A stretch of DNA of 64,000 nucleotides from Paenibacillus sp. FSL H8-0079 (GTDB lineage Bacteria > Bacillota > Bacilli > Paenibacillales > Paenibacillaceae), in the NCBI RefSeq assembly GCF_037991315.1, contig NZ_CP150300.1:1674001-1738000 (forward strand), in the 5' to 3' direction. Positions 16,932 through 26,551 of the stretch are shown here, piece by piece. Position numbers and translations under genes: made by a program. Numbering within the stretch: position 1 is the stretch's first letter; the number at the start of each line of letters is the position of its first letter. Under the pieces are notes generated by a model, which searched no databases, had not been told where the DNA came from, and was given only the letters and a program-made list of their open reading frames with translations.

Positions 16932-18026
16932 TTATTTCGCGGGTGGAGTTTCTGCACGGAACGGATACAGGAATGGCTTCGGAATATCCGTCTCAAATGA
17001 CATCAGTTCATCGGTTGTCGGATGAATAAACGAGAGTATACGTGCATGAAGTCCGAGACGGCCGAGGTCTCTTGTACGTGCGCCGTATTTTCTGTCACCC
17101 GCAATCGGATGTCCGAGATCTTCCATATGCACACGAATCTGATTTTTGCGACCTGTTTCCAGGCGCACTTCAAGCAGGGAGAACTCCCGGTTCGACTTCA
17201 GTCGTTTGTAATGCGTAATCGCATGTTGTCCATCATTCGGACGCGAGCTGGAGTACATCTTCAGCGTTTTGGTTTCCTTCAGCCAGGAAGAAATGGTACC
17301 TTCTTCTTTCGCTACCGAACCTTCAACAAGAGCGACGTAGACGCGATCCTGTACATTTTCTTTCCAGTTGTTTTGCAGCTTCTGTTGTACCTCTTCACTT
17401 TTGGCAAACATCATGACACCTGACGTATCCCGATCCAGACGATGGACGACAAAAATCCGGTTCAGCGGATTGGTGCGGCGCACATGCTCTGTCAGTTGGC
17501 GATAAGCCGTCAGGTCATCTGTCTTGTCAGCAGCAATGGACAACAGTCCAGCTTCCTTACGGATCACAATGATATCATCGTCTTCATGCAAAATGTTAAT
17601 GCCTGTCAAGGACGGAGCAGCGACTGCACCTTCTTTTCTAATATATACAATCTGGCCTGGCGTCAGCGCCTCATTAAACTTGGTTACGACTTTCTGATCC
17701 ACGGATACCTGTCCGCGACCCAAAATGGATTTTACCGCATTACGTCCCGATTTCAGATGTTGCAGCAAGAAATTCAACAGTTCATCCGGTTCCGTTACTT
17801 TGTACTGGCGCGGTGGTTCCTGCTTGCGATAATAGGAATTGCCCGGGCGTTTAGAAGCACTGGCGTTTTTGGATTTGTTGCCTCCGGCTTTCTTGGGCGC
17901 GGCCGACGATTTCGCGGCTAATGGCTTCTTGTTCTCTTCTGTATTGCGTGATGCGGAAGCACCAGCATATGATTTCCCCTTGGCCGAAGCCGATGTTTTG
18001 CCTGTTGGACGTTTGCGTTTATTCAT
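16932..18026 (-). CDS. RluA-family pseudouridine synthase
   Basis: A 364-residue enzyme. The first 75 residues are a Lys/Ala/Ser-rich disordered extension. An S4-like RNA-binding segment follows (about 85-140), then the synthase domain with the catalytic motif HRLDRDTSGVMMFAK and the VRLETGRKNQIRVHMEDLGH block. It isomerises specific uridines in rRNA or tRNA; the target is not deducible. ATG at 18026 follows AAGGAGAT. The low-complexity basic extension is unusual in length for the family. Confidence 0.9.
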   Translation of the reverse strand: MNKRKRPTGKTSASAKGKSYAGASASRNTEENKKPLAAKSSAAPKKAGGNKSKNASASKRPGNSYYRKQEPPRQYKVTEPDELLNFLLQHLKSGRNAVKSILGRGQVSVDQKVVTKFNEALTPGQIVYIRKEGAVAAPSLTGINILHEDDDIIVIRKEAGLLSIAADKTDDLTAYRQLTEHVRRTNPLNRIFVVHRLDRDTSGVMMFAKSEEVQQKLQNNWKENVQDRVYVALVEGSVAKEEGTISSWLKETKTLKMYSSSRPNDGQHAITHYKRLKSNREFSLLEVRLETGRKNQIRVHMEDLGHPIAGDRKYGARTRDLGRLGLHARILSFIHPTTDELMSFETDIPKPFLYPFRAETPPAK

Positions 18027-18215
18027 GAATAATAATCTCCTTCTGAACAGCCTGTACCGCTTGTGTGCATACGATCCGTTCATTTCGTTATGCAGTTCAA
18101 TATACCACTAACAGTCGACAAATAAAAATAGGTTCATGGAATCTGCTATACATCCAATCCGAAGAGTTGTGAGATTCATAGGATATGGTATCCCATAGCA
18201 TTGGAGGTGTTACTC

Positions 18216-18623
18216 ATGGGCGTGTTTCTCGATATGAGAACTTCGATGAACTCGGGAACCGTAGGACAGCCCGGAATATCTCTAGGTCCATCCCCGGAAG
18301 CATTCGGCGCGATTGGTCTTCAGACACAGGGCGTGGCGAATCCCATTATTACGTTGAACGGGACAGTAGGTGTTACTGGAGAACTGGGAGATACCTTTGT
18401 TGTGGAGCTGGTACGGGGATTCCTATATGATCCCTTCTATGTCATCTACCGTGCTGAAGGTACGGTTGGACAGAACGGCGGTGCCGAATTTCATTCGTTC
18501 ACAGCTCAGGATCTGTCTGCACCACCAGCAATGGAAAGCGTGTATACTTCGTTCATCTCGGGGGTGTCCACAGCAGTAAGAACCGGGCCGGAATTGTTTT
18601 ATGGCATTGCAGCCACCAACTAG
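18216..18623 (+). CDS. Conserved-looking hypothetical protein
   Basis: A 135-residue protein rich in Gly, Val and Thr with predicted beta structure and no membrane segment or lipobox. The segment NPIITLNGTVGVTGELGDTF and the aromatic GFLYDPFYVIYRAEGTV suggest a beta-sandwich surface or spore-coat type protein, but no family was recognised. GGAGG precedes the ATG at 18216. It is monocistronic. Confidence 0.6.
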   Translation: MGVFLDMRTSMNSGTVGQPGISLGPSPEAFGAIGLQTQGVANPIITLNGTVGVTGELGDTFVVELVRGFLYDPFYVIYRAEGTVGQNGGAEFHSFTAQDLSAPPAMESVYTSFISGVSTAVRTGPELFYGIAATN

Positions 18624-18753
18624 TTGTGAAGGACGTAATGTGAGAACAGCAGAGTGCTTCAATATCGCTTCGCCCACGGCAGAGTTCGCTTCATACCCAG
18701 AAACCAAGAAGTATAAGGCAATGTAGCGATAGGTTTCGACTAGCGCTCAGCAT

Positions 18754-18785
18754 GAACCCCCCGGCTCAAGGAGTCGGGGGTTTTT
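18754..18785 (+). terminator. Intrinsic terminator
   Basis: CCCCCCG and CGGGGG enclose GCTCAAGGAGT and are followed by TTTTTG. It lies downstream of the 18.2-kb gene, 130 bases beyond its stop. Confidence 0.8.
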
Positions 18786-18847
18786 GTCATACAAGCATCA
18801 GTACATCTCAATGTAGCTCGCTCATCTGAAGGAGGTGTCCGTGTGGA

Positions 18848-19558
18848 TCAGTTGGCGCGACCCTTGAGAATGATGTTGTTGGCTTTGCCAAAGTCGATGG
18901 CAACTTTGCCTGCGAGTGCAGCTGTTCGCTCAGCAAGAATAACGGCGTTAACACCACAGGAGAAGAGAGCAACATCAAAGGTATCTTGATTTGCCTGAAT
19001 CCACTCAAGCGTATCCTCCTTCTGATCATAGCTGTCGAAGGGCAGTGCAGTCACAATGTTCAGATGATACGGCTCACGTTCAAGCGTGGCACGCAGTGCC
19101 TCAACCTCACGGGTAACGAGAAGCACTCGCTTGCCTGCAAGCATCTGCCAGAAACGCGGGTTCTGCACCAGCTCCCGATTGACACAGGCATGACAAGTCA
19201 GTGGAGGAGAGATGCCAAAATGTGCAAACACCATATCGGTCAGGGGTCTTTTGAGATAATCCGGAGCGTTAATGGTGCTATCACCGCGGGGAAGAATGCC
19301 GACGATATCGGCCCGTTGCAAGGAAGCCGCGACCTCATCCCGTAGCTGCGGGTTGGGAAGGCTCAGTCCTTTTTGTCCTAGATTGGCCTTAATGGCCCAA
19401 CGCTCCTGAAGAACCTGTTCTGTGGGCCATACGGTTTCTTGAGACATGACGATATTCTCGCCATCGCCAACTCGCACCAGAGAAAGAGGACGCTGTTCAA
19501 GAAGCGCCGCTTCAAGCTGATCAAGCACACCTTCCATTTCAAGATAGATCGAATTCAT
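18848..19558 (-). CDS. GT-D fold glycosyltransferase (DUF1792)
   Basis: A 236-residue protein matching the GT-D fold family first described from streptococcal serine-rich-repeat glycoprotein glycosylation. The N-terminal LSLVRVGDGENIVM holds the D-x-E metal/nucleotide-sugar motif. LLVTREVEALRATL and VALFSCGVNAVILAERTAAL are typical of the C-terminal half. It probably transfers a hexose onto a protein- or lipid-linked glycan. It is divergent from the glycan genes that follow. Confidence 0.75.
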   Translation of the reverse strand: MNSIYLEMEGVLDQLEAALLEQRPLSLVRVGDGENIVMSQETVWPTEQVLQERWAIKANLGQKGLSLPNPQLRDEVAASLQRADIVGILPRGDSTINAPDYLKRPLTDMVFAHFGISPPLTCHACVNRELVQNPRFWQMLAGKRVLLVTREVEALRATLEREPYHLNIVTALPFDSYDQKEDTLEWIQANQDTFDVALFSCGVNAVILAERTAALAGKVAIDFGKANNIILKGRAN

Positions 19559-19868
19559 TCCAGTGGTTGCCCCCTTTGAAAATTGAACTGCTCTATTCTA
19601 TGTTGCGGCTACAGTAACGATATGTACGTTCGACCCGCAGGGCACCATCTTCAAGTGTATATCAATCTATTTCATTGAAAGGTAGTACATCTGTCGTTAC
19701 CGCTTCTATCAGCGATTCATATGTTATAGAGTGCTGGGTTGGTGAGCGGGATGTTTCTCGTAAGCAATCAGTCAGGTAGAAGAGGTTTTCGTAGAAGACG
19801 GTATCATCACATTGAAAAAGGTCTGTATCCGGTAAACGGAATTTGCAGCGTTCATGAGGAGGAATGTT

Positions 19869-20558
19869 ATGTCCAGGAAAGTTGTGATTGAGATTAACTT
19901 CAACAATTACGGGATGGACCCGCAGCGATTGACGCGGGAATGGCTGGAGCGTCGGATGAGCATCTTCCGCACGTTCACATTGCATTGCCTGAAGGCACAG
20001 ACGAATCAGGATTTCCTAACGGTGGTGAAGCTGTCCAAGGAATCGGGGGACTTGATGCAGGAAATTCTGGCAAGTCAGGAGCCGCTTCCTTCCAATATTC
20101 GTTTTGGAACCAATATCGAGAGTGTGCGTGCCATTCTGGCATTTGCCGAAGGTGCGGAGCAACTCTATATTGCCCGTCTGGATTCGGATGATCTGTACCA
20201 TAAGACTTTTGTTCAACAGCTCTACGATATTCAGCCACAACCGCAGACGATGGCCCTAATTAATCAGAATGGTTATCTGTGGGATAGCGTGAATAATGAG
20301 ATGGCCCCGGCATTTCACCGTTCTCCGCAATTCTATGTCTACTTGTACCAAACGACCGAATATGCAGCGGGGTACCGGGTGAAGCTTCCGGGCAGGGGTA
20401 CACATGGCAATGTCATCGAACTGCTTCACGAGCTGCTTGCTCCGCGCAATTATGTCAACATCGTGCATTCCAATAATACTTCAGTCAAAAGGGTACCGCC
20501 CAATGACCGGTTAAGCCGGGATGAGATGGCACAGGTATTACGCGAATTCATGATCTGA
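19869..20558 (+). CDS. Putative glycosyltransferase (rhamnosyltransferase-like)
   Basis: A 229-residue protein. The order VVIEINFNNYG, LTREWLERRMSIFRTFTLHC, then YIARLDSDDLYH (a D-x-D-type metal site) and the VHSNNTS stretch resembles putative rhamnosyltransferases of the PF11316 type. GAGGAGG precedes the ATG at 19869. It is 18 bases upstream of the dehydratase gene and is probably the first gene of a glycan operon. Confidence 0.7.
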   Translation: MSRKVVIEINFNNYGMDPQRLTREWLERRMSIFRTFTLHCLKAQTNQDFLTVVKLSKESGDLMQEILASQEPLPSNIRFGTNIESVRAILAFAEGAEQLYIARLDSDDLYHKTFVQQLYDIQPQPQTMALINQNGYLWDSVNNEMAPAFHRSPQFYVYLYQTTEYAAGYRVKLPGRGTHGNVIELLHELLAPRNYVNIVHSNNTSVKRVPPNDRLSRDEMAQVLREFMI

Positions 20559-20576
20559 GCTGGGAGGGATTCATCC

Positions 20577-21566
20577 ATGATTCAAGGACAAACGATTCTG
20601 ATCACCGGAGGAACAGGCTCCTGGGGTCAAAAGCTGACCGAGGTGCTGCTGGAGCAGGACCCGGCTGAGATTCGTCTTCTGTCACGTAATGAATACGCCC
20701 AGATTGCGATGCAGCGTGAGTTCAACCATGACCCGCGTCTGCGATTCGTCATTGGGGACATCCGGGATTATCGGGCAGTGGAAGATGCGTGCAAAGGCGT
20801 AGATGTGCTCTTCCATCTAGCTGCGTTGAAGCATGTTCCAGTCTGCGAGGACCAGCCAGATGAAGCGTTCAAGACCAATGTGATCGGGACGCAGAACATT
20901 ATTCGGGCTGCGATCCGCATGCAGGTTCCCAAAGTCATTGATGTGTCCACCGATAAGGCGGTAGATCCGATTAACGTATATGGCATGACAAAGGCCTTGG
21001 GTGAAAAAATGATGATTCGCGCCAACTGGCTGAGTGAAGGCACTCGGTTTGTCTGCATCCGCGGGGGCAATGTGCTTGGAACCAGCGGCAGTGTCGTGCC
21101 TTTGTTCCATCGTCAGATCGATGAAGGCAAGAGCCCGACCATTACGGACAAAGGCATGACCCGCTTTTTCCTAACGCGTACCGAAGCCATACATCTACTG
21201 CTTAAGGCGGCTGAGGCGGCGGTGGGCGGGGAGACGTTTGTGATGAAAATGAAAGCTTGCAAGATGACGGAACTGGCCTCCGTCATGTTGGAACAGGCAG
21301 GTCGTCCATCCTTCGATTATAAGGTGACAGGCATACGTCCAGGCGAGAAATTGCATGAAGTGCTCATTTCGCCCTATGAAGCACCGCGCACGTACCAATA
21401 CGATGCGCAGTATTATGTCATCCTGCCTGAGCATCAGGACAAGGGACTGACCGATCAGTACAGTAGCCTGTCTCGTGTGAACTTCTCCGAGTATCGTTCG
21501 GACAGTGCCATGATGAACAAGCCAGCGATCGCCCGGTTTTTGCGTGCAGGCGGATATATCGACTAA
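20577..21566 (+). CDS. UDP-sugar 4,6-dehydratase (PseB/CapD-like)
   Basis: A 329-residue extended SDR enzyme. Rossmann motif ILITGGTGSWGQ at the N-terminus; the dehydratase active-site block DVSTDKAVDPINVYGMTKAL carries the D-K and Y-x-x-x-K residues of the PseB/FlaA1/CapD group. It probably makes a 4-keto-6-deoxy sugar from UDP-GlcNAc. The IRPGEKLHEVLIS segment is typical of the same group. The neighbouring dehydrogenase, transferases and methyltransferase point to a surface polysaccharide or protein glycan. Confidence 0.85.
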   Translation: MIQGQTILITGGTGSWGQKLTEVLLEQDPAEIRLLSRNEYAQIAMQREFNHDPRLRFVIGDIRDYRAVEDACKGVDVLFHLAALKHVPVCEDQPDEAFKTNVIGTQNIIRAAIRMQVPKVIDVSTDKAVDPINVYGMTKALGEKMMIRANWLSEGTRFVCIRGGNVLGTSGSVVPLFHRQIDEGKSPTITDKGMTRFFLTRTEAIHLLLKAAEAAVGGETFVMKMKACKMTELASVMLEQAGRPSFDYKVTGIRPGEKLHEVLISPYEAPRTYQYDAQYYVILPEHQDKGLTDQYSSLSRVNFSEYRSDSAMMNKPAIARFLRAGGYID

Positions 21567-21600
21567 TGGAAGGGAGGTGGAGCGTTTGGAGGTGGAAGGA

Positions 21601-23004
21601 ATGGAAGAGAATCATCAGCACAAGCAGCACGAAGGAAAAGAAGAGTTACAGCAACGCAAACTAATACAACATATTAATGACCGCTCCCTGAAGGCTGTCG
21701 TCATTGGTCTCGGTTATGTAGGTTTACCTATGGCCGTGGAGATGGCACAAGCAGGTTATCAGGTTCATGGGATTGACATCGATACCTCCAAGATAGCGAA
21801 GCTGACCGCCGGGCATTCGTATGTCATCGGTATAGAAGATGATGTCCTGCAGTCTCTGATGCAGGCAGGCTTATTCGCGGCAAGCACTGATTATGCAGCA
21901 GTGGAGCAAGTCAATATCATTGTCATCTGTGTGCCGACTCCGCTGACCGCCGAGCATCAACCGGATATCTCGTATATTTCGGCAGCGGTGGATGGCATGA
22001 CTCCTTATCTGCAGGAGGGTAGCCTGGTTATTTTGGAAAGCACGACCTATCCGGGCACGACGGAGGAACGCGTGAAACAACCGATTGAAGCGGCGAACGG
22101 CTGGCGAGCTGGAGAACAGTTCTACGTCTGTTATTCTCCAGAGCGGGTAGATCCGGGCAGTGTGAATTATGGTGTGAAAAATACCCCGAAGATCATTGGC
22201 GGCTCTACACCTGCCTGTCTGGATTATGGTAAACAGTTCTACGGCTCGTTCCTCAATGAAGTTGTGCCGGTCAGTTCAACGACGGTAGCGGAGACGGCGA
22301 AGCTGTTCGAAAATACGTTTCGCAGTGTCAACATTGCACTCGTGAATGAGCTGACTCCGGCCTGTGAACAGATGGGTGTAAACATCTGGGAGGTGCTGGG
22401 TGCGGCGGCAACCAAGCCATTTGGTTACATGCCATTCTATCCAGGTCCCGGCATAGGCGGACATTGTATTCCAATCGATCCGATCTATCTGTCCTGGGCT
22501 GCAAACCGGCAGGGGTCGGAGCTGCAATTCATCCAGCTGGCAGATGCAACCAATCGGCAAATGCCAGAGAGAGTGGTGAAGCGTGCAACGGAGCTGCTGG
22601 AGCAGAATGGTGTATCTGTTCAGGCAGCGCATGTTGTTCTGGCGGGTATGGCTTATAAAAAAGACATCGACGACTTGCGCGAATCGCCAGCGCTGGACGT
22701 CTTCCGGCTACTGAGCGCAGCGGGTGCAGAGGTGATTTTCACCGATCCAATGGTGCCTGTCTTCCGTAAGGATGACGGTACGATGCTCCAGTCTCGGCCT
22801 GCTGCGCCAGAATTGTGGACAGGGGCTGATCTGGTGATTATCACCACGGATCATTCGGGATTCAATTATCAGGAGATGGCGGATCATGCGAAGCTGATTT
22901 TTGATACACGCAATGCAACGGCCGGATGCCACGGGGGAAATATTGTGGTGCTGGGCCAACCTGTTCGGCAAGGAAAAACGGGAGAAGTCTATGGCAAATT
23001 ATGA
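21601..23004 (+). CDS. Nucleotide-sugar 6-dehydrogenase (WecC/WbpA type)
   Basis: About 467 residues. After a charged N-terminal extension comes the Rossmann motif VVIGLGYVGLPMAVEMAQ. The catalytic block is FYPGPGIGGHCIPIDP with the nucleophilic Cys, and AGMAYKKDIDDLRESPAL follows in the C-terminal domain. It oxidises a UDP-hexosamine C6 to the uronic acid in two steps. Alternative starts are TTG at 21586 (behind GGGAGG) and ATG at 21601 (behind GGAGG); both are plausible. It overlaps the methyltransferase start. Confidence 0.88.
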   Translation: MEENHQHKQHEGKEELQQRKLIQHINDRSLKAVVIGLGYVGLPMAVEMAQAGYQVHGIDIDTSKIAKLTAGHSYVIGIEDDVLQSLMQAGLFAASTDYAAVEQVNIIVICVPTPLTAEHQPDISYISAAVDGMTPYLQEGSLVILESTTYPGTTEERVKQPIEAANGWRAGEQFYVCYSPERVDPGSVNYGVKNTPKIIGGSTPACLDYGKQFYGSFLNEVVPVSSTTVAETAKLFENTFRSVNIALVNELTPACEQMGVNIWEVLGAAATKPFGYMPFYPGPGIGGHCIPIDPIYLSWAANRQGSELQFIQLADATNRQMPERVVKRATELLEQNGVSVQAAHVVLAGMAYKKDIDDLRESPALDVFRLLSAAGAEVIFTDPMVPVFRKDDGTMLQSRPAAPELWTGADLVIITTDHSGFNYQEMADHAKLIFDTRNATAGCHGGNIVVLGQPVRQGKTGEVYGKL

Positions 23005-23737
23005 CCGGGTGAGTGAACGCTATTACGGCGAAATCAATTCGGAAGATTCTCATGAAGCAACCCGGACACGCGTCCACTGGATGTGCCGCGAGACCACAGG
23101 TAAACGCATCCTGGATGTTGGTTGCAGTCAGGGCATTACGTCCATTTTGCTGGCGCGTGAAGGATTTCGTGTAACAGGGGTCGATTTGGAAGAAGAAAGT
23201 ATCCGATACGCGCAAGCCGAGCTTGCTAAAGAGTCCAAGCCAGTTAGGAACAATGTGGATTTTCGAATGCTGGACATTACGCAATGGAAAGTAAGGACTA
23301 CCTTTGACACGGTGCTGCTTGGAGAAGTGCTGGAGCATTTTGCTCATCCGGAGACGCTATTGGTGCAGATTCATCGGCTGTTGCAAGAGGATGGGACGCT
23401 GGTTGTGACTGTGCCGTATGGATATCACCCGTTCTATGACCACAAGCAGACCTTCTATGCAGGAAGCCTGGCGATGTGTCTAATGCCGTATTTTGAAGTC
23501 TTGAAACTGGAAGTTCATCATAAATATCTATGTTGCGTGGCCCGCAGACGGCAGAATACACAGCTGCATATGTCGCCAGAAATGGATCAATTGTTGGAGT
23601 GGATGGAGCTGGATCATATCCATTTTGCTGAGGTGGAACAACAGCATCTTCGCGTAATGAAGCAGCGCAAGAAGGTACTGGACAGTGCGGTGGAGCAGGT
23701 GAAACGTCTTCGCCGTCAGGGGAGTGGGGAAGTGTAG
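22991..23737 (+). CDS. Class I SAM-dependent methyltransferase
   Basis: About 248 residues. Motif I is ILDVGCSQGITSILLAREG, followed by an acidic residue after strand 2 (GVDLEEES) and FDTVLLGEVLEHF (motif post-II), as in UbiG/COQ5-like enzymes. The ATG at 22991 follows GGGAGAAG and overlaps the end of the dehydrogenase gene by 14 bases, implying co-translation. In this setting it may methylate a sugar or glycan terminus. The C-terminus is a Lys/Arg-rich helix. Confidence 0.82.
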   Translation: MANYDRVSERYYGEINSEDSHEATRTRVHWMCRETTGKRILDVGCSQGITSILLAREGFRVTGVDLEEESIRYAQAELAKESKPVRNNVDFRMLDITQWKVRTTFDTVLLGEVLEHFAHPETLLVQIHRLLQEDGTLVVTVPYGYHPFYDHKQTFYAGSLAMCLMPYFEVLKLEVHHKYLCCVARRRQNTQLHMSPEMDQLLEWMELDHIHFAEVEQQHLRVMKQRKKVLDSAVEQVKRLRRQGSGEV

Positions 23738-23888
23738 TGGTGAAGGTATGGACAGGGCGGGGAACAGGACAGATACAGCGGTAAGGGGGAGGTTAGAGCC
23801 AAAGCCAAGGATACTTTAACTGTGTTGCAAGTAAATGGAGCATTTCTATTCCAAACTGCTGATAAGTGTGAAGACAGAGCTACTCTAT

Positions 23889-24090
23889 GTTCTAACGAAT
23901 CTCACACGTCTTATGTTGGTGATTTTGGAGAGGGGAAGAATGTAACGAATCTAGGCGGCGCTATTTCATCCGGTAGCTGCTATAAACGACCAATGGTTGC
24001 CCTAAAATGCGAGAATAGCGCGCCTCAGATTCGTTAGATTTTCCAATTGGCTGAAATGCACAAAATAGCTTCACCTCAGTTCGTTAGCCA
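23889..24090. repeat. Palindromic intergenic repeat with AACGAATCT arms
   Basis: AACGAATCT at 23944-23952 pairs with AGATTCGTT at 24027-24035, and the pairing continues inward (GGCG-CGCTATT with AATAGCG-CGCC). Related arms occur outside: TAACGAATCT near 23893 and CCTCAGTTCGTTAG near 24075-24088. No gene is convincing in the 520-bp gap. This resembles a dispersed REP-like element. Confidence 0.6.
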
Positions 24091-24259
24091 CGGTGAAAAT
24101 GATATGTGTTTTTTATTGAACTTTGAGAATTGTGGTACTTGTACCAATACTAACTTCTAAATACCAATGCTAGTACTTTGTTCGAAGTATCTAGTCAATG
24201 AAAGAACAAACCCGTTATGAAATTTCGCAATACGCGTACGACAGGAAGGGGCTCAAAAC

Positions 24260-25390
24260 GTGATCACCATCAGTCTGTGCATGATTGTGAAGAACGAGGA
24301 ACGCACGCTGGCACGCTGTCTCGATTCGGTTGCTGGCATCGCGGACGAGATCGTCATCGTGGATACCGGTTCATCAGATCGTACGATGGACATCGCTGCG
24401 CAGTATACCGACCAGGTCTACACGTATGAATGGAAAGAAGACTTTGCCGCAGCGCGGAATGAGTCATTCGCCAAGGCCACGCAGGAGTATATTCTGTGGC
24501 TGGATGCGGATGATGTGCTGCTGCCCGCGGAACGGGCGAAGCTTGCGGTGTTAAAGCAGCAGTTGCCGTCTGAGGGGGAGACGGCGGCTGTGATCTTGAA
24601 CTACACGCTGGCCGAGGGGCCGGAGGGAAGTCCGCTCGTGACGGACCGACGCCTTCGCCTGGTCAAGCGGGATGCCGGGTGCCGCTGGCATGGCCGGCTG
24701 CACGAGCAGCTCAGCTTCCCGCCGAGCGGGGTCATTACGGCAGATATTGCCGTCACGCACCGCCGCGAAGCGGGACATCATTCGGCGCGAAACGTGCGCA
24801 TTCTGCGCAAATGGATCGCCGAAGAGGGCGTAGCCCAAGGTCGCCTGCTGTTCTATTATGCAGGCGAATGTTATGACCGCCAGCGTTATGCGGCGGCGGC
24901 ACGCGGGTACGCGAAGCTGCTGGAGCAGCCGAGCGGTTACCGCGAAGATCGTCTCATTGCCTGCGCGCGGCTGGCGGAATGTCATGAGCGGCTTGGCGAG
25001 CCGGGCCGTAAGCTTGGCGCATTGCTGCAGTCGTTCCAATATGACCTGCCCCATGCCGATTTTTGCTGCGCCATTGCGGCTTGCTTCCATGAACGGCAAG
25101 AACCCGTCTCGGCGATCTATTGGTATATGCAAGCCGTAGACGTGAGCAGCCGCGATCCCGGTCTGCGCCCGGTGCCCGTGGCTTGCCGCACCTGGCTACC
25201 ACATGCCCGTCTTTCCCTATGCTATGCCCATCTGGGCAACTGGGAACAGGCACTGATGCATAACACCAAAGCCCGTGAGTATCTGCCGAACGATCCCGGA
25301 TTGCTTGCCAATCGGCAGAAGCTCGAAGTGGTGGTGCGCAAGGAGATAAAGGAGCGGGAAGATCGTGGTGAAGTGTCACCTCGCAAGTAG
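24260..25390 (+). CDS. Family 2 glycosyltransferase with TPR-like C-terminus
   Basis: A 376-residue protein. The N-terminal GT-A domain opens with ISLCMIVKNEERTLARCLDS, followed by VDTGSSDRT and the metal-binding YILWLDADD. From about residue 190 the protein is helical with repeats reminiscent of TPRs (YYAGECYDRQRYAAAARGYA, YAHLGNWEQALMHNTKAREY), as in SunS-like glycosyltransferases. It starts at GTG behind AGGAAGGGG. The gene is notably GC-richer than the flanking intergenic DNA. It may complete the upstream glycan cluster. Confidence 0.82.
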   Translation: MITISLCMIVKNEERTLARCLDSVAGIADEIVIVDTGSSDRTMDIAAQYTDQVYTYEWKEDFAAARNESFAKATQEYILWLDADDVLLPAERAKLAVLKQQLPSEGETAAVILNYTLAEGPEGSPLVTDRRLRLVKRDAGCRWHGRLHEQLSFPPSGVITADIAVTHRREAGHHSARNVRILRKWIAEEGVAQGRLLFYYAGECYDRQRYAAAARGYAKLLEQPSGYREDRLIACARLAECHERLGEPGRKLGALLQSFQYDLPHADFCCAIAACFHERQEPVSAIYWYMQAVDVSSRDPGLRPVPVACRTWLPHARLSLCYAHLGNWEQALMHNTKAREYLPNDPGLLANRQKLEVVVRKEIKEREDRGEVSPRK

Positions 25391-25566
25391 GGAGACGAAC
25401 TGGGACAGATGAGTACAGAAGGGTTTGAAGCGGATTAGGAAATAGGGGGAATAGATTGAAGTAGAAGTGAAATAACAACAAAAACTAATTCGTTGCTGGT
25501 AGATGCGATAGGGCGGATCAGTGAAAATAAGCGTTGAGTGGAAATAGAGTGTAAGGCACAATTGCG

Positions 25567-25640
25567 AGCAGAAGCAGAAGCAGAAGCAGAAGCAGAAGCA
25601 GAAGCAGAAGCAGAAGCAGAAGCAGAAGCAGAAGCAGAAG
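25567..25640. repeat. Hexanucleotide tandem repeat (AGCAGA)n
   Basis: About 12 uninterrupted copies of AGCAGA lie in intergenic DNA 180 bp behind the glycosyltransferase gene. No open frame of reasonable length crosses it. Confidence 0.9.
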
Positions 25641-25791
25641 GTGCTTATGATTAAGCGGTAGAATAGATGTGATAGATAAGTTATGTGCTGCCTTATGTTT
25701 AAAGTTCTATAGTACGAAGTTGTTAGTGAAAAAGCATATCAAACCACCAATGAAGTATAAGTAATTATACGATAACATGTAGAACAAGCGT

Positions 25792-25831
25792 AGCCCCGCT
25801 TAACCGAAAGAGTCGGTGAGTGGGGCTTTTA
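25792..25831 (+). terminator. Intrinsic terminator-like hairpin
   Basis: AGCCCC and GGGGCT form the outer stem, with an inner ACCGA/TCGGT pairing, followed by TTTTAAT. It is some 400 bases beyond the nearest plus-strand gene, so its client is unclear. Confidence 0.55.
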
Positions 25832-26003
25832 ATGCTTCACGTGCCGCGTGTATCTCCTGCCATGGTGTAATGAAAGTAGCATTTGGTGAAATTTTCACAA
25901 GGCATACAGAGCGTTGGAACTTCTGACATGCGGTGCAGTGAGGATTACTCATCAAGATGAGACCTCGAGTGTTCAGAGCCGTCATATTAGCGGCTAAGTT
26001 GTT

Positions 26004-26528
26004 TTATTTTTCGGGTGCCAGGCATCGCACAGACTGATCTTTCATCCGTAAGCTCTTGCACGCCCAGCCCCATCCATCATATATTTCGTCATCGATGTTG
26101 AGGGTGATGGTCTCATCCGTATATTCATTCCAGTTTTCAATCCGGAGTGTGTTTTCACTTTCCCATTCAAGATGATTATTTCCGTGGGGCTCGGCACGAT
26201 AGATCGTTTTTACTGTGGAGTCCTCAGGGGCATTCGTCTTCTTCACATCGACCCACATCGTAACCCCGCCTGCCGCACCACCATAGGGCACACCATAAAT
26301 CTCGGCGGTATATTCACCGTTCCGCGAAGGCATGGAATAGCTCAATTCTCCTTTCTCAGAACGGTCAAACGTGGAGAAGTAAGGACGGAGCCAGAAATAC
26401 AGGAATACGGCGGCAAACAGTACAAGAATCAACAATGTAAATGTAATGAGAATTGGGTGTCTACGTATCCAAGGTTTGCGAGAATTTGTATGGGATGAAC
26501 TTGAATTAGCTTGAGTCTTTGAATCCAT
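26004..26528 (-). CDS. DUF5412-like membrane-anchored protein
   Basis: A 174-residue protein: Ser/Thr-rich N-terminus, one membrane helix (about residues 28-48), then an extracytoplasmic domain with SRNGEYTAEIYGVPYGGAAG and a C-terminal WNEYTDETITLNIDDE segment resembling DUF5412. No function is known for the family. It lies just downstream of the AraC regulator (23 bases), so both may share a transcript. Confidence 0.65.
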   Translation of the reverse strand: MDSKTQANSSSSHTNSRKPWIRRHPILITFTLLILVLFAAVFLYFWLRPYFSTFDRSEKGELSYSMPSRNGEYTAEIYGVPYGGAAGGVTMWVDVKKTNAPEDSTVKTIYRAEPHGNNHLEWESENTLRIENWNEYTDETITLNIDDEIYDGWGWACKSLRMKDQSVRCLAPEK

Positions 26529-26551
26529 AAGGTTGAACCTCCAATTGTAGC

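Noticed and set aside
23822..24037. Open frame of 71 codons in the gap of the glycan cluster
   Set aside because: It coincides with a palindromic repeat element and has no ribosome site.
25567..25640. Short regularly repeated units as a possible CRISPR array
   Set aside because: The unit is a six-base pure tandem repeat with no spacers.
25800..25952. Minus-strand open frame of about 50 codons beginning MSNPHCTACQKFQ
   Set aside because: It overlaps a terminator hairpin and has only a weak ribosome site; no family was recognised.
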